From the NCBI RefSeq assembly GCF_001975705.1, contig NZ_CP015093.1:992001-1056000 (forward strand): a stretch of DNA of 64,000 nt, given 5' to 3'. Positions 1 through 8,638 of the stretch are shown here, one piece after another. The notes under the pieces were generated by a model, which was not told the origin of the DNA, did not search any database, and was given only the letters and a program-made list of their open reading frames with translations. Source of the DNA: Salipiger abyssi (GTDB taxonomy: Bacteria > Pseudomonadota > Alphaproteobacteria > Rhodobacterales > Rhodobacteraceae). The first letter of the stretch is position 1. Each line of letters starts with the position of its first letter. Position numbers and translations under genes: made by a program.

Positions 1-815
1 GCGGGTTTTGCGCCGAACCGCGCCTCGACCCGGGTGAGGAATTCGGCGGTGAGCGCGATCTCCGGCAGCAGCACCAGCGCCTGCCGGCCCTGCCGCAGCG
101 CTTCGGCCACCGCTTCGAGATAGACCTCGGTCTTGCCCGAGCCGGTCACACCCTTGAGCAGCACCGTACCGTAGCGCCCCGACGCGGCGCCGGCGCGCAG
201 CACCTCCGCCGCCTTCGCCTGATCCTCCGCCAGATCCTTGCCGCCGTAGTCCGCATCGAGCCGGGGAAAGGGCGTGTCGCGCGGGGCGTCCTCCTCGCGC
301 ACGGCGCCGGTCTTGGCCAGCCCCTTGATCACCGAGGGTGTCACCCCCGCCGCCTCGGCCAGCTCGCCCTGGGTGAGCGCCAGCCCGCCCATGTCGCGCA
401 GCACGTCGAGCACCCGGCGGCGGGCATCGGTCAGACGCGAGGGCTCGCCCTCGCCCAGCCGGTAGATGCGTCGCATGGAGGGCGCCTCGCCCAGCCCCGG
501 CGCGCGGGTGGCAAGCCGCAGCATGGCGGGCATCGGCGTCAGGGTGTAATCGCCCGCGCGCTCCAGAAAGCTCCGCAGCTCGTCGCGCATCGGCACCGCG
601 TCCAGCACCCGGATCACCGAGCGCACCTTGGCATAGTCGAAATCGCCCTTGCCCGGCCCCCAGACCACGCCCAGCACCTTGCGCGGCCCCAGCGGCACCT
701 CGACAAAGGCGCCCTGGAAACAGCCGCCCTCGGGCGCGCGGTAATCCAGCAGCCGGTCGAGCGGCTGCGTGGTCAGAACCGCGACCAGCGTGCCTTGGTC
801 GTAGAACGCATCCAT
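1..815 (-). CDS. priA: Primosomal protein N' (replication restart helicase PriA), N-terminal part
   Basis: This is the first ~271 residues of PriA, the 3'-5' helicase that reloads the replisome at stalled forks; the rest lies beyond the left edge. The N-terminal DNA-binding domain is recognisable ([13 protein letters not shown] near residue 15, then a segment resembling [16 protein letters not shown]). The helicase Walker A motif [11 protein letters not shown] follows, with LLPEIALT just before the truncation. The ATG at 815 is the natural start, because the PriA N-terminal domain begins at once after it. The gene is divergent from the transaldolase gene, with about 105 bp between the starts. 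The identification is firm because the [11 protein letters not shown] / LLPEIALT pair is characteristic of PriA. Confidence 0.95.
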   Translation of the reverse strand, partial: MDAFYDQGTLVAVLTTQPLDRLLDYRAPEGGCFQGAFVEVPLGPRKVLGVVWGPGKGDFDYAKVRSVIRVLDAVPMRDELRSFLERAGDYTLTPMPAMLRLATRAPGLGEAPSMRRIYRLGEGEPSRLTDARRRVLDVLRDMGGLALTQGELAEAAGVTPSVIKGLAKTGAVREEDAPRDTPFPRLDADYGGKDLAEDQAKAAEVLRAGAASGRYGTVLLKGVTGSGKTEVYLEAVAEALRQGRQALVLLPEIALTAEFLTRVEARFGAKP

Positions 816-920
816 GTTGAGTTTCCGTTAGCGCATGGCATGAGGGGCTTTCGGCCCATCCTGCCATGGGGTATGACACGCGCGGACGAATGCCAAGCAA
901 AGCCGGGAGGGCTGACGCAA

Positions 921-1574
921 ATGAAATTCTTCGTAGACACCGCCGATGTGGACGCGATCCGCGAGCTGAACGACCTGGGCTTTGTCGACGGGGTGACCAC
1001 CAACCCCTCGCTCATCGCCAAATCCGGCCGCGACATTCTCGAAGTGACCAAGGAAATCTGCGACATGGTCGAAGGCCCGGTCTCGGCAGAGGTCGTGGCC
1101 ACCGAGTATGAGGACATGATCGCCGAGGGCCGCAAGCTGGCCGAGATCGCGCCGAACATCGCCGTCAAGGTGCCGCTGACGCTCGACGGGCTGCGCGCCT
1201 GCAAGACGCTGACCGGCGAGGGCAAGATGGTCAACGTGACGCTCTGCTTCTCGGCGAACCAGGCGCTGCTGGCGGCCAAGGCCGGCGCGACCTTCATCTC
1301 GCCCTTTATCGGGCGGCTCGACGACATCAATCTGGACGGGCTGGAGCTGATCGCCGATATTCGCCAGATCTATGACAATTACGGCTACGAGACGCAGATC
1401 CTCGCCGCCTCGATCCGCGGCGCCAACCACATGTCGGATTGCGCCAAGATCGGCGCCGACGTGGCCACCGCCCCGCCCGCCGTCATCAAGGCCATGGCCA
1501 ACCATGTGCTGACCGACAAGGGCCTTGCCGCCTTTCTCGCCGACGCGGAAAAGGCCGGGATCAAGATCGTCTGA
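921..1574 (+). CDS. tal: Transaldolase (small TalC/FSA-like subfamily)
   Basis: The 217-residue protein belongs to the small transaldolase / fructose-6-phosphate aldolase subfamily, which transfers a dihydroxyacetone unit in the non-oxidative pentose phosphate pathway. It opens with [10 protein letters not shown] and [14 protein letters not shown], typical of the subfamily. The Schiff-base lysine is Lys83 in NIAVKVPLT, followed by [20 protein letters not shown] and the phosphate-site region ILAASIR. The ATG at 921 was chosen over upstream in-frame starts because the family begins with MKFF(V/I)DTA and GGGAGG lies about 9 bases before it. The next gene starts 2 bases after the stop. Whether it is a true transaldolase or a fructose-6-phosphate aldolase cannot be settled by eye. 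Confidence 0.95.
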   Translation: MKFFVDTADVDAIRELNDLGFVDGVTTNPSLIAKSGRDILEVTKEICDMVEGPVSAEVVATEYEDMIAEGRKLAEIAPNIAVKVPLTLDGLRACKTLTGEGKMVNVTLCFSANQALLAAKAGATFISPFIGRLDDINLDGLELIADIRQIYDNYGYETQILAASIRGANHMSDCAKIGADVATAPPAVIKAMANHVLTDKGLAAFLADAEKAGIKIV

Positions 1575-1576
1575 TC

Positions 1577-1915
1577 ATGGGACGGAGGACACCGCTCTCG
1601 GTCCGGCAGGTCGAGGCCGCGCTGAGCCTGCTCGACAAGCGGGCGGTGATCCTCGCCTATCAGGCCTATCAGCTCGAAATGCATGGCGTGCCGGCGGAGC
1701 TCTTCGGCGACACGTTCGACGACTATCTCGACGCGTCGCTGAAAAACGGCGACCGGCTGGACGTATTGGCGCACGGGACACGCGACGTGCTCTCGGCGCT
1801 GCGCGATGTGGCGCAGGACAATGGCGAGGAATGGCCGATCCTGCGCGACAGCTTTGCCGCCGCCCTGCCCGGCGACGTGTTCGCCGCGGTGATGGAGATC
1901 TTTGCGCAGGACTGA
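1577..1915 (+). CDS. Conserved hypothetical protein, 112 aa
   Basis: I do not recognise a named family for this small acidic protein. It starts 2 bases after the transaldolase stop (TGATCATG), which points to co-transcription and translational coupling. It looks soluble and mostly helical, with no signal peptide or membrane segment. Visible features are an N-terminal LSVRQVEAALSLLDKRAVIL and a C-terminal LPGDVFAAVMEIFAQD. Codon use matches its neighbours. A perfect palindrome lies just after its stop. Confidence 0.75.
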   Translation: MGRRTPLSVRQVEAALSLLDKRAVILAYQAYQLEMHGVPAELFGDTFDDYLDASLKNGDRLDVLAHGTRDVLSALRDVAQDNGEEWPILRDSFAAALPGDVFAAVMEIFAQD

Positions 1916-1928
1916 GGCGCCGCGCCCA

Positions 1929-1950
1929 AGATTTTTCGTACGAAAAATCT
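1929..1950. repeat. 22-bp perfect palindrome between convergent genes
   Basis: The half-site AGATTTTTCGT is followed directly by its exact reverse complement, with no loop. It sits 14 bases after the stop of the 112-aa gene and 11 bases before the stop of the convergent gene. It could serve as a bidirectional terminator hairpin, since each arm supplies a short T-run, or belong to a dispersed intergenic palindrome family. AT-rich arms in such a GC-rich setting make chance unlikely. Confidence 0.85.
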
Positions 1951-1960
1951 CTGCCCCGCG

Positions 1961-2809
1961 TCAGAGATTGGGTTCGCCCTGAAGCCCCAGCAGCTTGCGG
2001 AACCCGGTCCAGTATCCCGGCAGGCGCGGCGCGGCCTGCATCCCGGCCACCGCCTCTTCGGCCCAGCGCGGCATCGCGCGTTCGGCGAAGTCGCGCCCCC
2101 AGTCGAGATAGGCCTGCGCATGTTTCGGGCGCAGCCGGCAGGCCGAGCCCACCAGCCCGACCAGCGTTTCGGGCGCCGAATACCATTCGTCCTGGATGCC
2201 CGTCACCCGCGCCCGCATCAGCGGGCCAATCAGCCGCATCAGCCGCTTGTCGGAGAACAGCAACAGCATGCGGCCCATCTCCTCGCGGGAATAGTGGATG
2301 AGCGGCGGAAAGGTGTCGTAGAACACCGCCTGCCCGTCGAGCACCGCGAAATTGCGGATCGAGGGGTGAAAGCCGATGCGCGTCTCGAAACGGTCGGCGG
2401 CGTTCCAGAAGCGCGCGATGACCTGGCCGGCGGCCTCCATCATCTCCAGCGTGGACTCCAGCCCCTCCGCCTGCATGCGCGGGCGCATCAGCGCGGTTTC
2501 GGGCAGCGCTTCCTGAACGATCACCGGCACGCGCGGGCCGTCGCCCTCCAGCAGATGAAACGCGGTCTCGGGCAGCGGCACGCCGGTCTCGCGCAGCGCG
2601 GCGACATAGTCGTCATGCGCCGCCGCCAGCCGGTCGAGCGCCGCGTCGTCGCGCAGCCCGCGATAGACCTTGATCACCCGATCCGAAAACGGCCCCTCTC
2701 CGGGGCGGAACGGCGCACAGAAATATCCCAGCCGCGAGATCGGCTGGCCCTGCGCGGCCTCGTGGCGGCGGATCGTCTCTGCGAGGGCGGCGAGATCGGT
2801 CATGGGCAC
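1961..2809 (-). CDS. Conserved protein of unknown function, possible kinase-like fold (DUF6206-like)
   Basis: This is a 282-residue cytoplasmic protein without signal or membrane segments. Two segments recall small-molecule kinases of the aminoglycoside/choline kinase fold: RVIKVYRGLRDDAALDRL near residue 45, which could hold the ATP-binding lysine, and RIGFHPSIRNFAVLDG followed by FYDTFPP, which resembles a degenerate HxDxxxxN...D catalytic stretch. That resemblance is an inference; the canonical HGDxHxxN is absent. A second in-frame ATG two codons on (2803) is an equally good start. It is followed by nothing on its own strand, and a ParA-like gene lies upstream on the same strand. Confidence 0.7.
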   Translation of the reverse strand: MPMTDLAALAETIRRHEAAQGQPISRLGYFCAPFRPGEGPFSDRVIKVYRGLRDDAALDRLAAAHDDYVAALRETGVPLPETAFHLLEGDGPRVPVIVQEALPETALMRPRMQAEGLESTLEMMEAAGQVIARFWNAADRFETRIGFHPSIRNFAVLDGQAVFYDTFPPLIHYSREEMGRMLLLFSDKRLMRLIGPLMRARVTGIQDEWYSAPETLVGLVGSACRLRPKHAQAYLDWGRDFAERAMPRWAEEAVAGMQAAPRLPGYWTGFRKLLGLQGEPNL

Positions 2810-2841
2810 TCCTCTCCCGCGTCGGGCGGGTCGTGCCCCCT

Positions 2842-3483
2842 TTACCCGTTCGCCAGCACCAGCGCCACCTCTGCCGACAGCGCCTCGACCTCGGCGCGCG
2901 CCGGGGTCTTACGGCCCTCGGCGGCGCTCCGCCCGTGGCCGAAGGCCTCGGCATAGCCGACGCGGTTGGCGAACTGCGCCTCGGCGATCCGCGCCTCCAT
3001 CTTCTGCGCCGCCGCCGTGATCTCGCCCGAGAGCCGCGTGCCCGGGCGGGTGCGGTTCATCACCATCAGCACCTCGCGGTTTTCGCGGCGCGCCAGATCC
3101 AACACGCTTTCCGTGGCCCAGAGATCGAGATGACTCATCGAGACCGGCACGATCACCAGATCCGCCGCGCGCAGCGCCGGGCGCAGATCGCTGTCGGCCT
3201 TGGGCGGCGTGTCCACGATCACCACGTCGAAGCGCTCGGCAAGTTTGCGACACTCATAGGTGATCCCCCAGGCCGAGGAGGTGGCGAATTCGATGCCCTC
3301 TGCCGCCTCGGGATCGCGGTCGATCCGCGTCATGAACCAGCGCCCGAGACTGCCCTGCGGGTCGGTGTCGATCAGCGCCACCGAGCGCCCCATCGTGCGA
3401 AACCCGACGGCCAGATTCGCCGACAACGTGGTCTTGCCCGACCCGCCCTTTTGCTGTGCCACAGTGATGACCGATCCGGCCAT
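2842..3483 (-). CDS. ParA/MinD-family partitioning-type ATPase
   Basis: A 213-residue P-loop ATPase of the ParA/Soj type. The deviant Walker A motif KGGSGKTT follows VITVAQQ at the N-terminus, Walker A' is ALIDTDPQGS, and Walker B is DVVIVDTPP. No ParB gene or parS-like cluster is seen nearby, and the protein lacks the N-terminal HTH extension of plasmid ParAs, so it is probably an orphan ParA that positions cargo or acts in polar localisation. The ATG at 3483 is preferred over a longer in-frame start because the family begins directly before VITVAQQKGG and a GGGGG run precedes it. Confidence 0.88.
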   Translation of the reverse strand: MAGSVITVAQQKGGSGKTTLSANLAVGFRTMGRSVALIDTDPQGSLGRWFMTRIDRDPEAAEGIEFATSSAWGITYECRKLAERFDVVIVDTPPKADSDLRPALRAADLVIVPVSMSHLDLWATESVLDLARRENREVLMVMNRTRPGTRLSGEITAAAQKMEARIAEAQFANRVGYAEAFGHGRSAAEGRKTPARAEVEALSAEVALVLANG

Positions 3484-3620
3484 GTCATTCCCCCGATTCC
3501 CAGAGTTCCACAATACACTTTTTGCAGATGCAGCATAGGCTTTCCCGGATCGGCATTCAGCGGGCTTAACGCCGCATTAACCAAGCTGCCGGCAAGATCT
3601 CCGTAAGCGAGGAAACCCCG

Positions 3621-4292
3621 ATGCGGATTGCGCCGGTATTGTTATTCATATTTTATTTGGTTTTTAACGGACCGCCGCTTCAGGCCGGTGCCTGGCCGCG
3701 GGAACAAGGCCGCGCCTTTGTCAGCACCTCGGTCCGCCTGTTCTGGCCGCAGGACATCACAAGCTGGACATCGCGGCAACCGACCGGTCAATATTACACA
3801 TTCTATGGCGAATACGGGCTGACTAACCGCCTCACCCTCGGCGCGGATCTGGGACGTTCGGTCTCTGGCCAGGGGAAAAGCGTGCTGTTTCTCCGCGTAC
3901 CTCTCCATATGCGCAACGCCCGCCTCAAGATCGCGACGGAGCTGGGGCTCGGCGTAATCGACGGGCAATCGGTTCTGCGCCCCGGACTGTCCGTCGGGCT
4001 GGGGCTGCGAAACGGCTGGCTGTCCGCCGAAGGGCTGGCCGAAATATCGCCGCGCAAAAGCGCGGCGGATTTCAAGCTCGACCTCACCTGGGGCTGGAAC
4101 CTCGGCAGGGACCGGAAACTCATGCTTCAGATGCAAACCGGCCAACCTTACGGGAAAGAAGCCTTTGCGCGTTTCGCCTCCTCCATCGTGCTGCCCCTCA
4201 CCACAGCCTTCAGCGCCGAAATCGGCGGCTCCTGGGATCTCGCTGGGGCTGATACGTTCGGCGTGCTGCTCGGCGTCTGGAGCGAATTCTGA
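3621..4292 (+). CDS. Putative outer-membrane beta-barrel / secreted protein
   Basis: A 223-residue protein with a clear Sec signal peptide (MRIAPVLLFIFYLVFNGPPLQAGA, cleaved near residue 22-24). The mature part alternates polar and hydrophobic residues in repeated short strands (YYTFYGEYGLTNRLTLGADLG, SVGLGLRNGWLSAEGLAEI), ends in the aromatic WSEF, and is rich in Gly and Leu. These are hallmarks of an outer-membrane barrel, but no known family is recognised. GAGG lies about 8 bases before the ATG. The 137-bp upstream region faces the ParA-like gene divergently. Confidence 0.75.
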   Translation: MRIAPVLLFIFYLVFNGPPLQAGAWPREQGRAFVSTSVRLFWPQDITSWTSRQPTGQYYTFYGEYGLTNRLTLGADLGRSVSGQGKSVLFLRVPLHMRNARLKIATELGLGVIDGQSVLRPGLSVGLGLRNGWLSAEGLAEISPRKSAADFKLDLTWGWNLGRDRKLMLQMQTGQPYGKEAFARFASSIVLPLTTAFSAEIGGSWDLAGADTFGVLLGVWSEF

Positions 4293-4331
4293 CCCCTTCA
4301 CGGCCAGTGCTGTCATGACTAAAGTGCCGCC

Positions 4332-4814
4332 ATGACCAGCCCGATCCGCCCCACTGACGACGATGCCCGCGCACTGGCCCGGCAGCTTGTCCAAACCGCC
4401 CGCTTCGGCGCGCTGGCCGTGACCGACCCCGAAACCGGCGCCCCGATGGTCAGCCGCATCGCGGTGGTTCCGGACCCTGATGGTATGCCGCTGAGCCTCG
4501 TCTCGGATCTGGCGTTTCACACAAAGGCGCTGATGGCCAATCCCGCTTGTTCGCTGCTGGTCGGCGAACCCGGCCCGAAGGGCGACCCGCTGACGCATCC
4601 GCGCCTCAGCCTTCGGGCCGAGGCGCGTTTTGTGCGTCATGGAGATCCGGATCACGCGGCGCTCGCCGCGCATTACCTGCGCATGCAGCCCAAGGCGAAG
4701 CTCTATATCGGATTCGCCGATTTCTCGCTGCTGCGCCTGGACATTCTCGGCGCGCATCTCAATGGCGGTTTCGGCAAGGCCTTTGTGCTGAGCGCCGGAG
4801 ATCTCGGCGCCTGA
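4332..4814 (+). CDS. Pyridoxamine 5'-phosphate oxidase-fold (HugZ-like) protein
   Basis: A 160-residue flavin-reductase-fold protein of the split-barrel class. The stretch ARFGALAVTDPETGAPMVSRIA, then LSLVSDLAFHTKALMANPACSLLVGEPG, fits the FMN-binding PNPOx/HugZ family, some of which degrade haem. The C-terminal DUF2470 helix domain of full-length HugZ is absent, so the substrate is uncertain. It lies 39 bp after the barrel protein and may share its transcript. The stop is followed by the convergent beta-helix gene. Confidence 0.82.
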   Translation: MTSPIRPTDDDARALARQLVQTARFGALAVTDPETGAPMVSRIAVVPDPDGMPLSLVSDLAFHTKALMANPACSLLVGEPGPKGDPLTHPRLSLRAEARFVRHGDPDHAALAAHYLRMQPKAKLYIGFADFSLLRLDILGAHLNGGFGKAFVLSAGDLGA

Positions 4815-4853
4815 GCCGCGCTGCAACGCGGTCGGTCCCCGGCGGGACGCGGG

Positions 4854-7142
4854 CTAGTAGTCCATGCGCACCAGCATCGTCAGGTCGCCACGGATCGGCT
4901 CTGGCCAAATAGCATGCACCTGATCCTGCCCGCTGCCCTCGCGCGTCGAGGTGTAGGGCATGACATACTGGCTGATATTGCTGCTGTTTCGTGGCCGCGA
5001 GCGCAGGGCGAGGCCCGGCACATCGATCGCGTAACCGCCAAAGGGCAGCCGCCCCGCTGTCTCGACCACCCAGGTTTGAGCATGCGTCGTCTGATCATGC
5101 TTGACCATCAGCGGATTCTCGGCGCCGTACGACACGTTGAGATAGGTGTTGCCCGACACGGCAATGCTGCGCATCGACGACAAATCCAGCGGCGCAAACG
5201 AGGTATCGACCCGTTCGGCACGATTGATCGTCCCCCCCACCGACCGGAACAGATTGCCGGTGATCGTCAGCCCATTGACGCGATGATTCTGGCCGTAGGG
5301 CTTGACCACCACGAACGAGAACCACTCGGCCACGTTCGAACACAGACAGACATTGTTGGTCACCGACAGCCCTGCAAACCCGAACCCGGCAATGAAATCT
5401 GGCTCCGGCTCACGCTCGTTGGTCCACTCCACAAAACAGTTGTCGATGTAGTTGCCCGTCACCACCGTGTTGCACGCCTTCAGGCACAGCACGATCCCGG
5501 CGCTGCGCGTGCCGTTGCCGCTGTCGTCGCCCTGAAAAAAGTGATTGTTGGCGATTATCCCGTTGGCGCCGGAAACGACGGCGAAATGCCGGAACTGCGA
5601 GGCACGGTTGTTGCGGATCTTCACATCGTTGGCGTTGGTGTTGATTGCCACCGAGCTGCGGTTCTGCGTCGCGAGCCCACCCTCGGCGCTGATGAACTGG
5701 TTGTGATCCACCAGAAGACCTTGACAGCCTTCGCCGATCGAGGTGATGCCGCGATCCGCAGGCCGATTGAAGACGCAGTTGCGGATCACGTTCACCGGCC
5801 CCGAGGGCGCCAGCATCACGCCGCTCGCGAGCTCGGAACACTGAAACTCCACATCCTCGATCTCGAATTTCTGAAGCTGGGTAAAGCCGCTGAAATCGAG
5901 CAGATACTTGAACCGCGTAAAGGTATAGGTCTGAGTACCCACCGCGTCGGAAAGCGGCTGCGACAGGGTCAGCGTCTGGGCGCCGATATTGACCGATTTC
6001 ACATAGATCTCGCGCCCGACCCCAGCAGCTTCGACAAGGCTGCCGACCTCGATATTCGCGATATTGGCGACATTGGTCAGCTGCCAGTGGTTGCTCGTGG
6101 AATAGGTTGCGACGCTGGTCACGCTCTCGCTGCTCCAGTTTCCGCCGCTCAGGGCGCGCAGCTGCCCGTTGCGCAACACCCTGCGCTGCGCGTAGGTGTC
6201 GCGGTTGTTGACTGCCGCTTGCACATCGAGCGGTTCGTTCAGCGACACGCGCCGCCCGGCGAGATCGAAGCTCTCGTGATCGGCATTGTTCATGAGCGAC
6301 TGAAGACCCTTCTTCAGCGCCTGCTCCTCGTCGCCGCCGAACGCATCCACATAGGTCGGCAGCCCGAAATCCTTGGTCAGCGACAGGATCGCGCTGTCCG
6401 GCATCACAAGGCTGCCCTCGAACTCCACATGATGTTCGAGCGTCACCGAACTCGCCAGCCGGTAGCTCCCCGCCGAAACCAGGATCTTGCGTCCATCTGC
6501 CGCCGCATCCGCCGCTTCGAACGCCGCGCTGTCATCGGTCGTGCCGTCGCCGAGCGCGCCGTAATCGCGCACATCGACCCAGTTCATCATGTCGCGCAGG
6601 AAAACGCTTGTGATGTCCTCGATGACGATATCGTCGATCCGCACCACACCGCCATTTGGTCCGGTCAGGTCGAGCCCGAAATGCCCGTAGCTCGGCTCGG
6701 TGCCCCAGATCATGTCGACGCCATTGCGCGAGCCGCCGCCGACAATCGCGGTCACCTCGACCACCTCGCCATAGGAGGTAAGCTGCACCGTGTCGCCGGT
6801 GGTATCGAGCCCGGTCACCTGGCTGCCATTGTCGCGCCCCGCCCAGCCGGCGATGCGCACCGCCGGCATCACGCCAGAGATTGCCTTGACCCGCGCCGTC
6901 ACCCGCAGATAGCAGCCCGGCAGGATCGGCGTGTCACCCATATAGCGCAGCTTCTGCGTGCCCTCTGTCTTCTGGATCTCCAGACAGCCGGCAAAATCCG
7001 CATCCGCCGGAACATAGGCAGCCGTGGCCAGACCGTCATAGGTGTCCGAACCGGGCGTCCCGTCCCCGCGCGACCATACGTCCAACCCCTCAGAAAAAGG
7101 TGTGGGCATGAATACCACACCATCCGTCACCGCCTTGTTCAT
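4854..7142 (-). CDS. Right-handed parallel beta-helix protein (pectate-lyase-like); candidate spike protein
   Basis: A 762-residue protein without a signal peptide. Residues ~1-185 form a beta-rich region that looks like a carbohydrate-binding jelly roll (PGSDTYDGLATAAYV, LRVTARVKAISGVMPAVRIAGW). At about 190 comes NWVDVRDYGALGDGTTDDSAAF, the hallmark of the pectate-lyase-3 / tailspike entry segment. A long right-handed beta-helix follows, with an Asn ladder (VIRNCVF, VDHNQFIS, IRNNRAS, IANNHFF, VTGNYI, VTNNVC, ITGNLF, VSGNTY). The ATG at 7142 (MNKAVTDGVVFMP) is preferred over starts 8 and 23 codons upstream because AAAGGA lies about 9 bases before it. The lack of a signal and the phage-spike layout suggest a virion or gene-transfer-agent fibre rather than a secreted enzyme. 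It stands alone and is divergent from the CHAD gene. Confidence 0.8.
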   Translation of the reverse strand: MNKAVTDGVVFMPTPFSEGLDVWSRGDGTPGSDTYDGLATAAYVPADADFAGCLEIQKTEGTQKLRYMGDTPILPGCYLRVTARVKAISGVMPAVRIAGWAGRDNGSQVTGLDTTGDTVQLTSYGEVVEVTAIVGGGSRNGVDMIWGTEPSYGHFGLDLTGPNGGVVRIDDIVIEDITSVFLRDMMNWVDVRDYGALGDGTTDDSAAFEAADAAADGRKILVSAGSYRLASSVTLEHHVEFEGSLVMPDSAILSLTKDFGLPTYVDAFGGDEEQALKKGLQSLMNNADHESFDLAGRRVSLNEPLDVQAAVNNRDTYAQRRVLRNGQLRALSGGNWSSESVTSVATYSTSNHWQLTNVANIANIEVGSLVEAAGVGREIYVKSVNIGAQTLTLSQPLSDAVGTQTYTFTRFKYLLDFSGFTQLQKFEIEDVEFQCSELASGVMLAPSGPVNVIRNCVFNRPADRGITSIGEGCQGLLVDHNQFISAEGGLATQNRSSVAINTNANDVKIRNNRASQFRHFAVVSGANGIIANNHFFQGDDSGNGTRSAGIVLCLKACNTVVTGNYIDNCFVEWTNEREPEPDFIAGFGFAGLSVTNNVCLCSNVAEWFSFVVVKPYGQNHRVNGLTITGNLFRSVGGTINRAERVDTSFAPLDLSSMRSIAVSGNTYLNVSYGAENPLMVKHDQTTHAQTWVVETAGRLPFGGYAIDVPGLALRSRPRNSSNISQYVMPYTSTREGSGQDQVHAIWPEPIRGDLTMLVRMDY

Positions 7143-7295
7143 CCGTTCGATCCTTTGCTGCTGCATCGATTCCGGAGTCGCGGCAGATTGCCGGTGTTTG
7201 ACCCCGCGCAAACAGCAAGTATCAACGATGTGTTAAGAGGAACTGGGGCCACCGTGACGGTCCCCACTGCACCAACGCAACAGCCGGAGCGTGCC

Positions 7296-8174
7296 ATGGC
7301 CTACCGGATTCTGACCTCCGACCCGTCCCTCACCGCCGCCCTGCGCCGGATCGCGGGCGAGCAGTTGAGCGCCGCCATCGCCGAGACCAAACGCCCGGTG
7401 GCCGAGGCCGACGAGGCGATCCACAACATCCGCAAGCATTGCAAGAAACTGCGCGGCCTCTACCGGCTGATGCGCTCGGGCTTCCCGGATTATGCCGCGG
7501 AAAACGCCGCCGCGCGGGATGCCGCGCGCATGTCTTCCTCGCTGCGCGATGCGGGCGTGTTGCTGAAGACCTTCGACGCGCTGCTCGCCGATACCGACCC
7601 CGGGCCTTACGCCCCGCTGCGCGCGGCGCTTGGCGGGCAGACACGGGAGACGCTGGCGCCGGAAGAGATAGAGATGGCGCTCAAACAACAGCGCAAGGCG
7701 TTGAAAGCCATCCGCAAACGCAGCCGCCACTGGTCCCTGAAAGGCGACACCAACGACATCCTCATGACCGGTCTGTCAAAGACCTGGCGCCGCGCCGCCG
7801 AAGACATGGAGGCGGCGCGTGTCGGCGCCGATGCCGAGGCGTTTCACGACTGGCGCAAACGCGTAAAATATCACTGGTATCATAGCCGTCTGCTGCAAGG
7901 TTTCTGGCCCCGCCCGATCCGCGCCCACAGAGATCAGATCAAGGCACTCTCCGAGCTCCTGGGCAAATATCAGGATCTCTCGGTTTTTCTCGACCGGCTC
8001 GACCGCGAAGATCTGCCCGACACCGCCGAAGACCTGCGCCGCCGCGCCCTCGCCCGCCGCGACACGCTGGCCTATGAAAGCCGCACACTTGCCGCCCCGC
8101 TCTTCGAAGGGGGTGCAGAAACCCTCCCGAAAGAGTGGTCAAAACACTGGAAACGCTGGGCAAAGAAACACTAG
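7296..8174 (+). CDS. CHAD domain-containing protein
   Basis: A 292-residue all-helical CHAD protein, a family that binds inorganic polyphosphate through rows of conserved His, Lys and Arg. Visible hallmarks are EAIHNIRKHCKKLRGLYRLMR near residue 45 and FHDWRKRVKYHWYHSRLL near residue 190, the two conserved basic helices. There is no attached CYTH triphosphatase domain and no ppk nearby, so it is a stand-alone CHAD. The ATG at 7296 sits about 6 bases after CCGGAGC. Its stop codon TAG overlaps the stop of the convergent DUF4864 gene in a shared CTAG. Confidence 0.92.
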   Translation: MAYRILTSDPSLTAALRRIAGEQLSAAIAETKRPVAEADEAIHNIRKHCKKLRGLYRLMRSGFPDYAAENAAARDAARMSSSLRDAGVLLKTFDALLADTDPGPYAPLRAALGGQTRETLAPEEIEMALKQQRKALKAIRKRSRHWSLKGDTNDILMTGLSKTWRRAAEDMEAARVGADAEAFHDWRKRVKYHWYHSRLLQGFWPRPIRAHRDQIKALSELLGKYQDLSVFLDRLDREDLPDTAEDLRRRALARRDTLAYESRTLAAPLFEGGAETLPKEWSKHWKRWAKKH

Positions 8175-8578
8175 ACCGCCGGGTCTGGCGCCGGCGCCAT
8201 CTTCACGCCCGAGATGCGCCAGAAGCCCTCGATCTGCTCCATACGGTAATCCAGCGCGTGCGTGGCGCCCGCTGCGTCCCGCACATAGACGCGCTGCCAG
8301 ATCTCGCCGTTCTCATCCTCCGACAGCGCCCCAAAGCGCACATCCTCCGGATGCCAGACCATCGGATAGCCCTCTTCGACCATCCGCCCGAAAGTCTCCG
8401 GCGTCTCAAACAGCTGCTGGATGCCCGGGCTGGCGAACGTGTAGGCCGTACTCACGTCACCGGACAGGAAGGCATCCATCTGCCGCCGGATCACAGTCTC
8501 GATCTCGGCCCCGTCGCGCGCCGCCGCGGGCAAGGCAAAGACCAGTCCCATCACAATGCCAATGACAGCGTTCCGCAT
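8171..8578 (-). CDS. DUF4864 domain-containing secreted protein
   Basis: A 135-residue protein with a short signal peptide (MRNAVIGIVMGLVFALPAAA, cleaved near residue 21) and a compact alpha+beta domain of the NTF2-like type: VIRRQMDAFLSGDVSTAYTF, then FGRMVEEGYPMVWHP, and a final YRMEQIEGFWRISGVKM. That order fits DUF4864, a periplasmic family of unknown function. It is convergent with the CHAD gene and shares the four bases CTAG for both stop codons. Confidence 0.87.
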   Translation of the reverse strand: MRNAVIGIVMGLVFALPAAARDGAEIETVIRRQMDAFLSGDVSTAYTFASPGIQQLFETPETFGRMVEEGYPMVWHPEDVRFGALSEDENGEIWQRVYVRDAAGATHALDYRMEQIEGFWRISGVKMAPAPDPAV

Positions 8579-8638
8579 GGCGCCACCTCCTGATTATTCA
8601 CGGAGATAGCGCCCGCGTTTACCCGGTCAAACCGGTGC

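Noticed and set aside
4914..7295. A very long open frame on the plus strand running antisense to the beta-helix gene and into the CHAD gene
   Set aside because: The part before 7296 is rich in His, Arg and Ala as expected for antisense of a GC-rich gene, has no family features, and lies opposite a convincing beta-helix protein. Only the CHAD part from 7296 is real.
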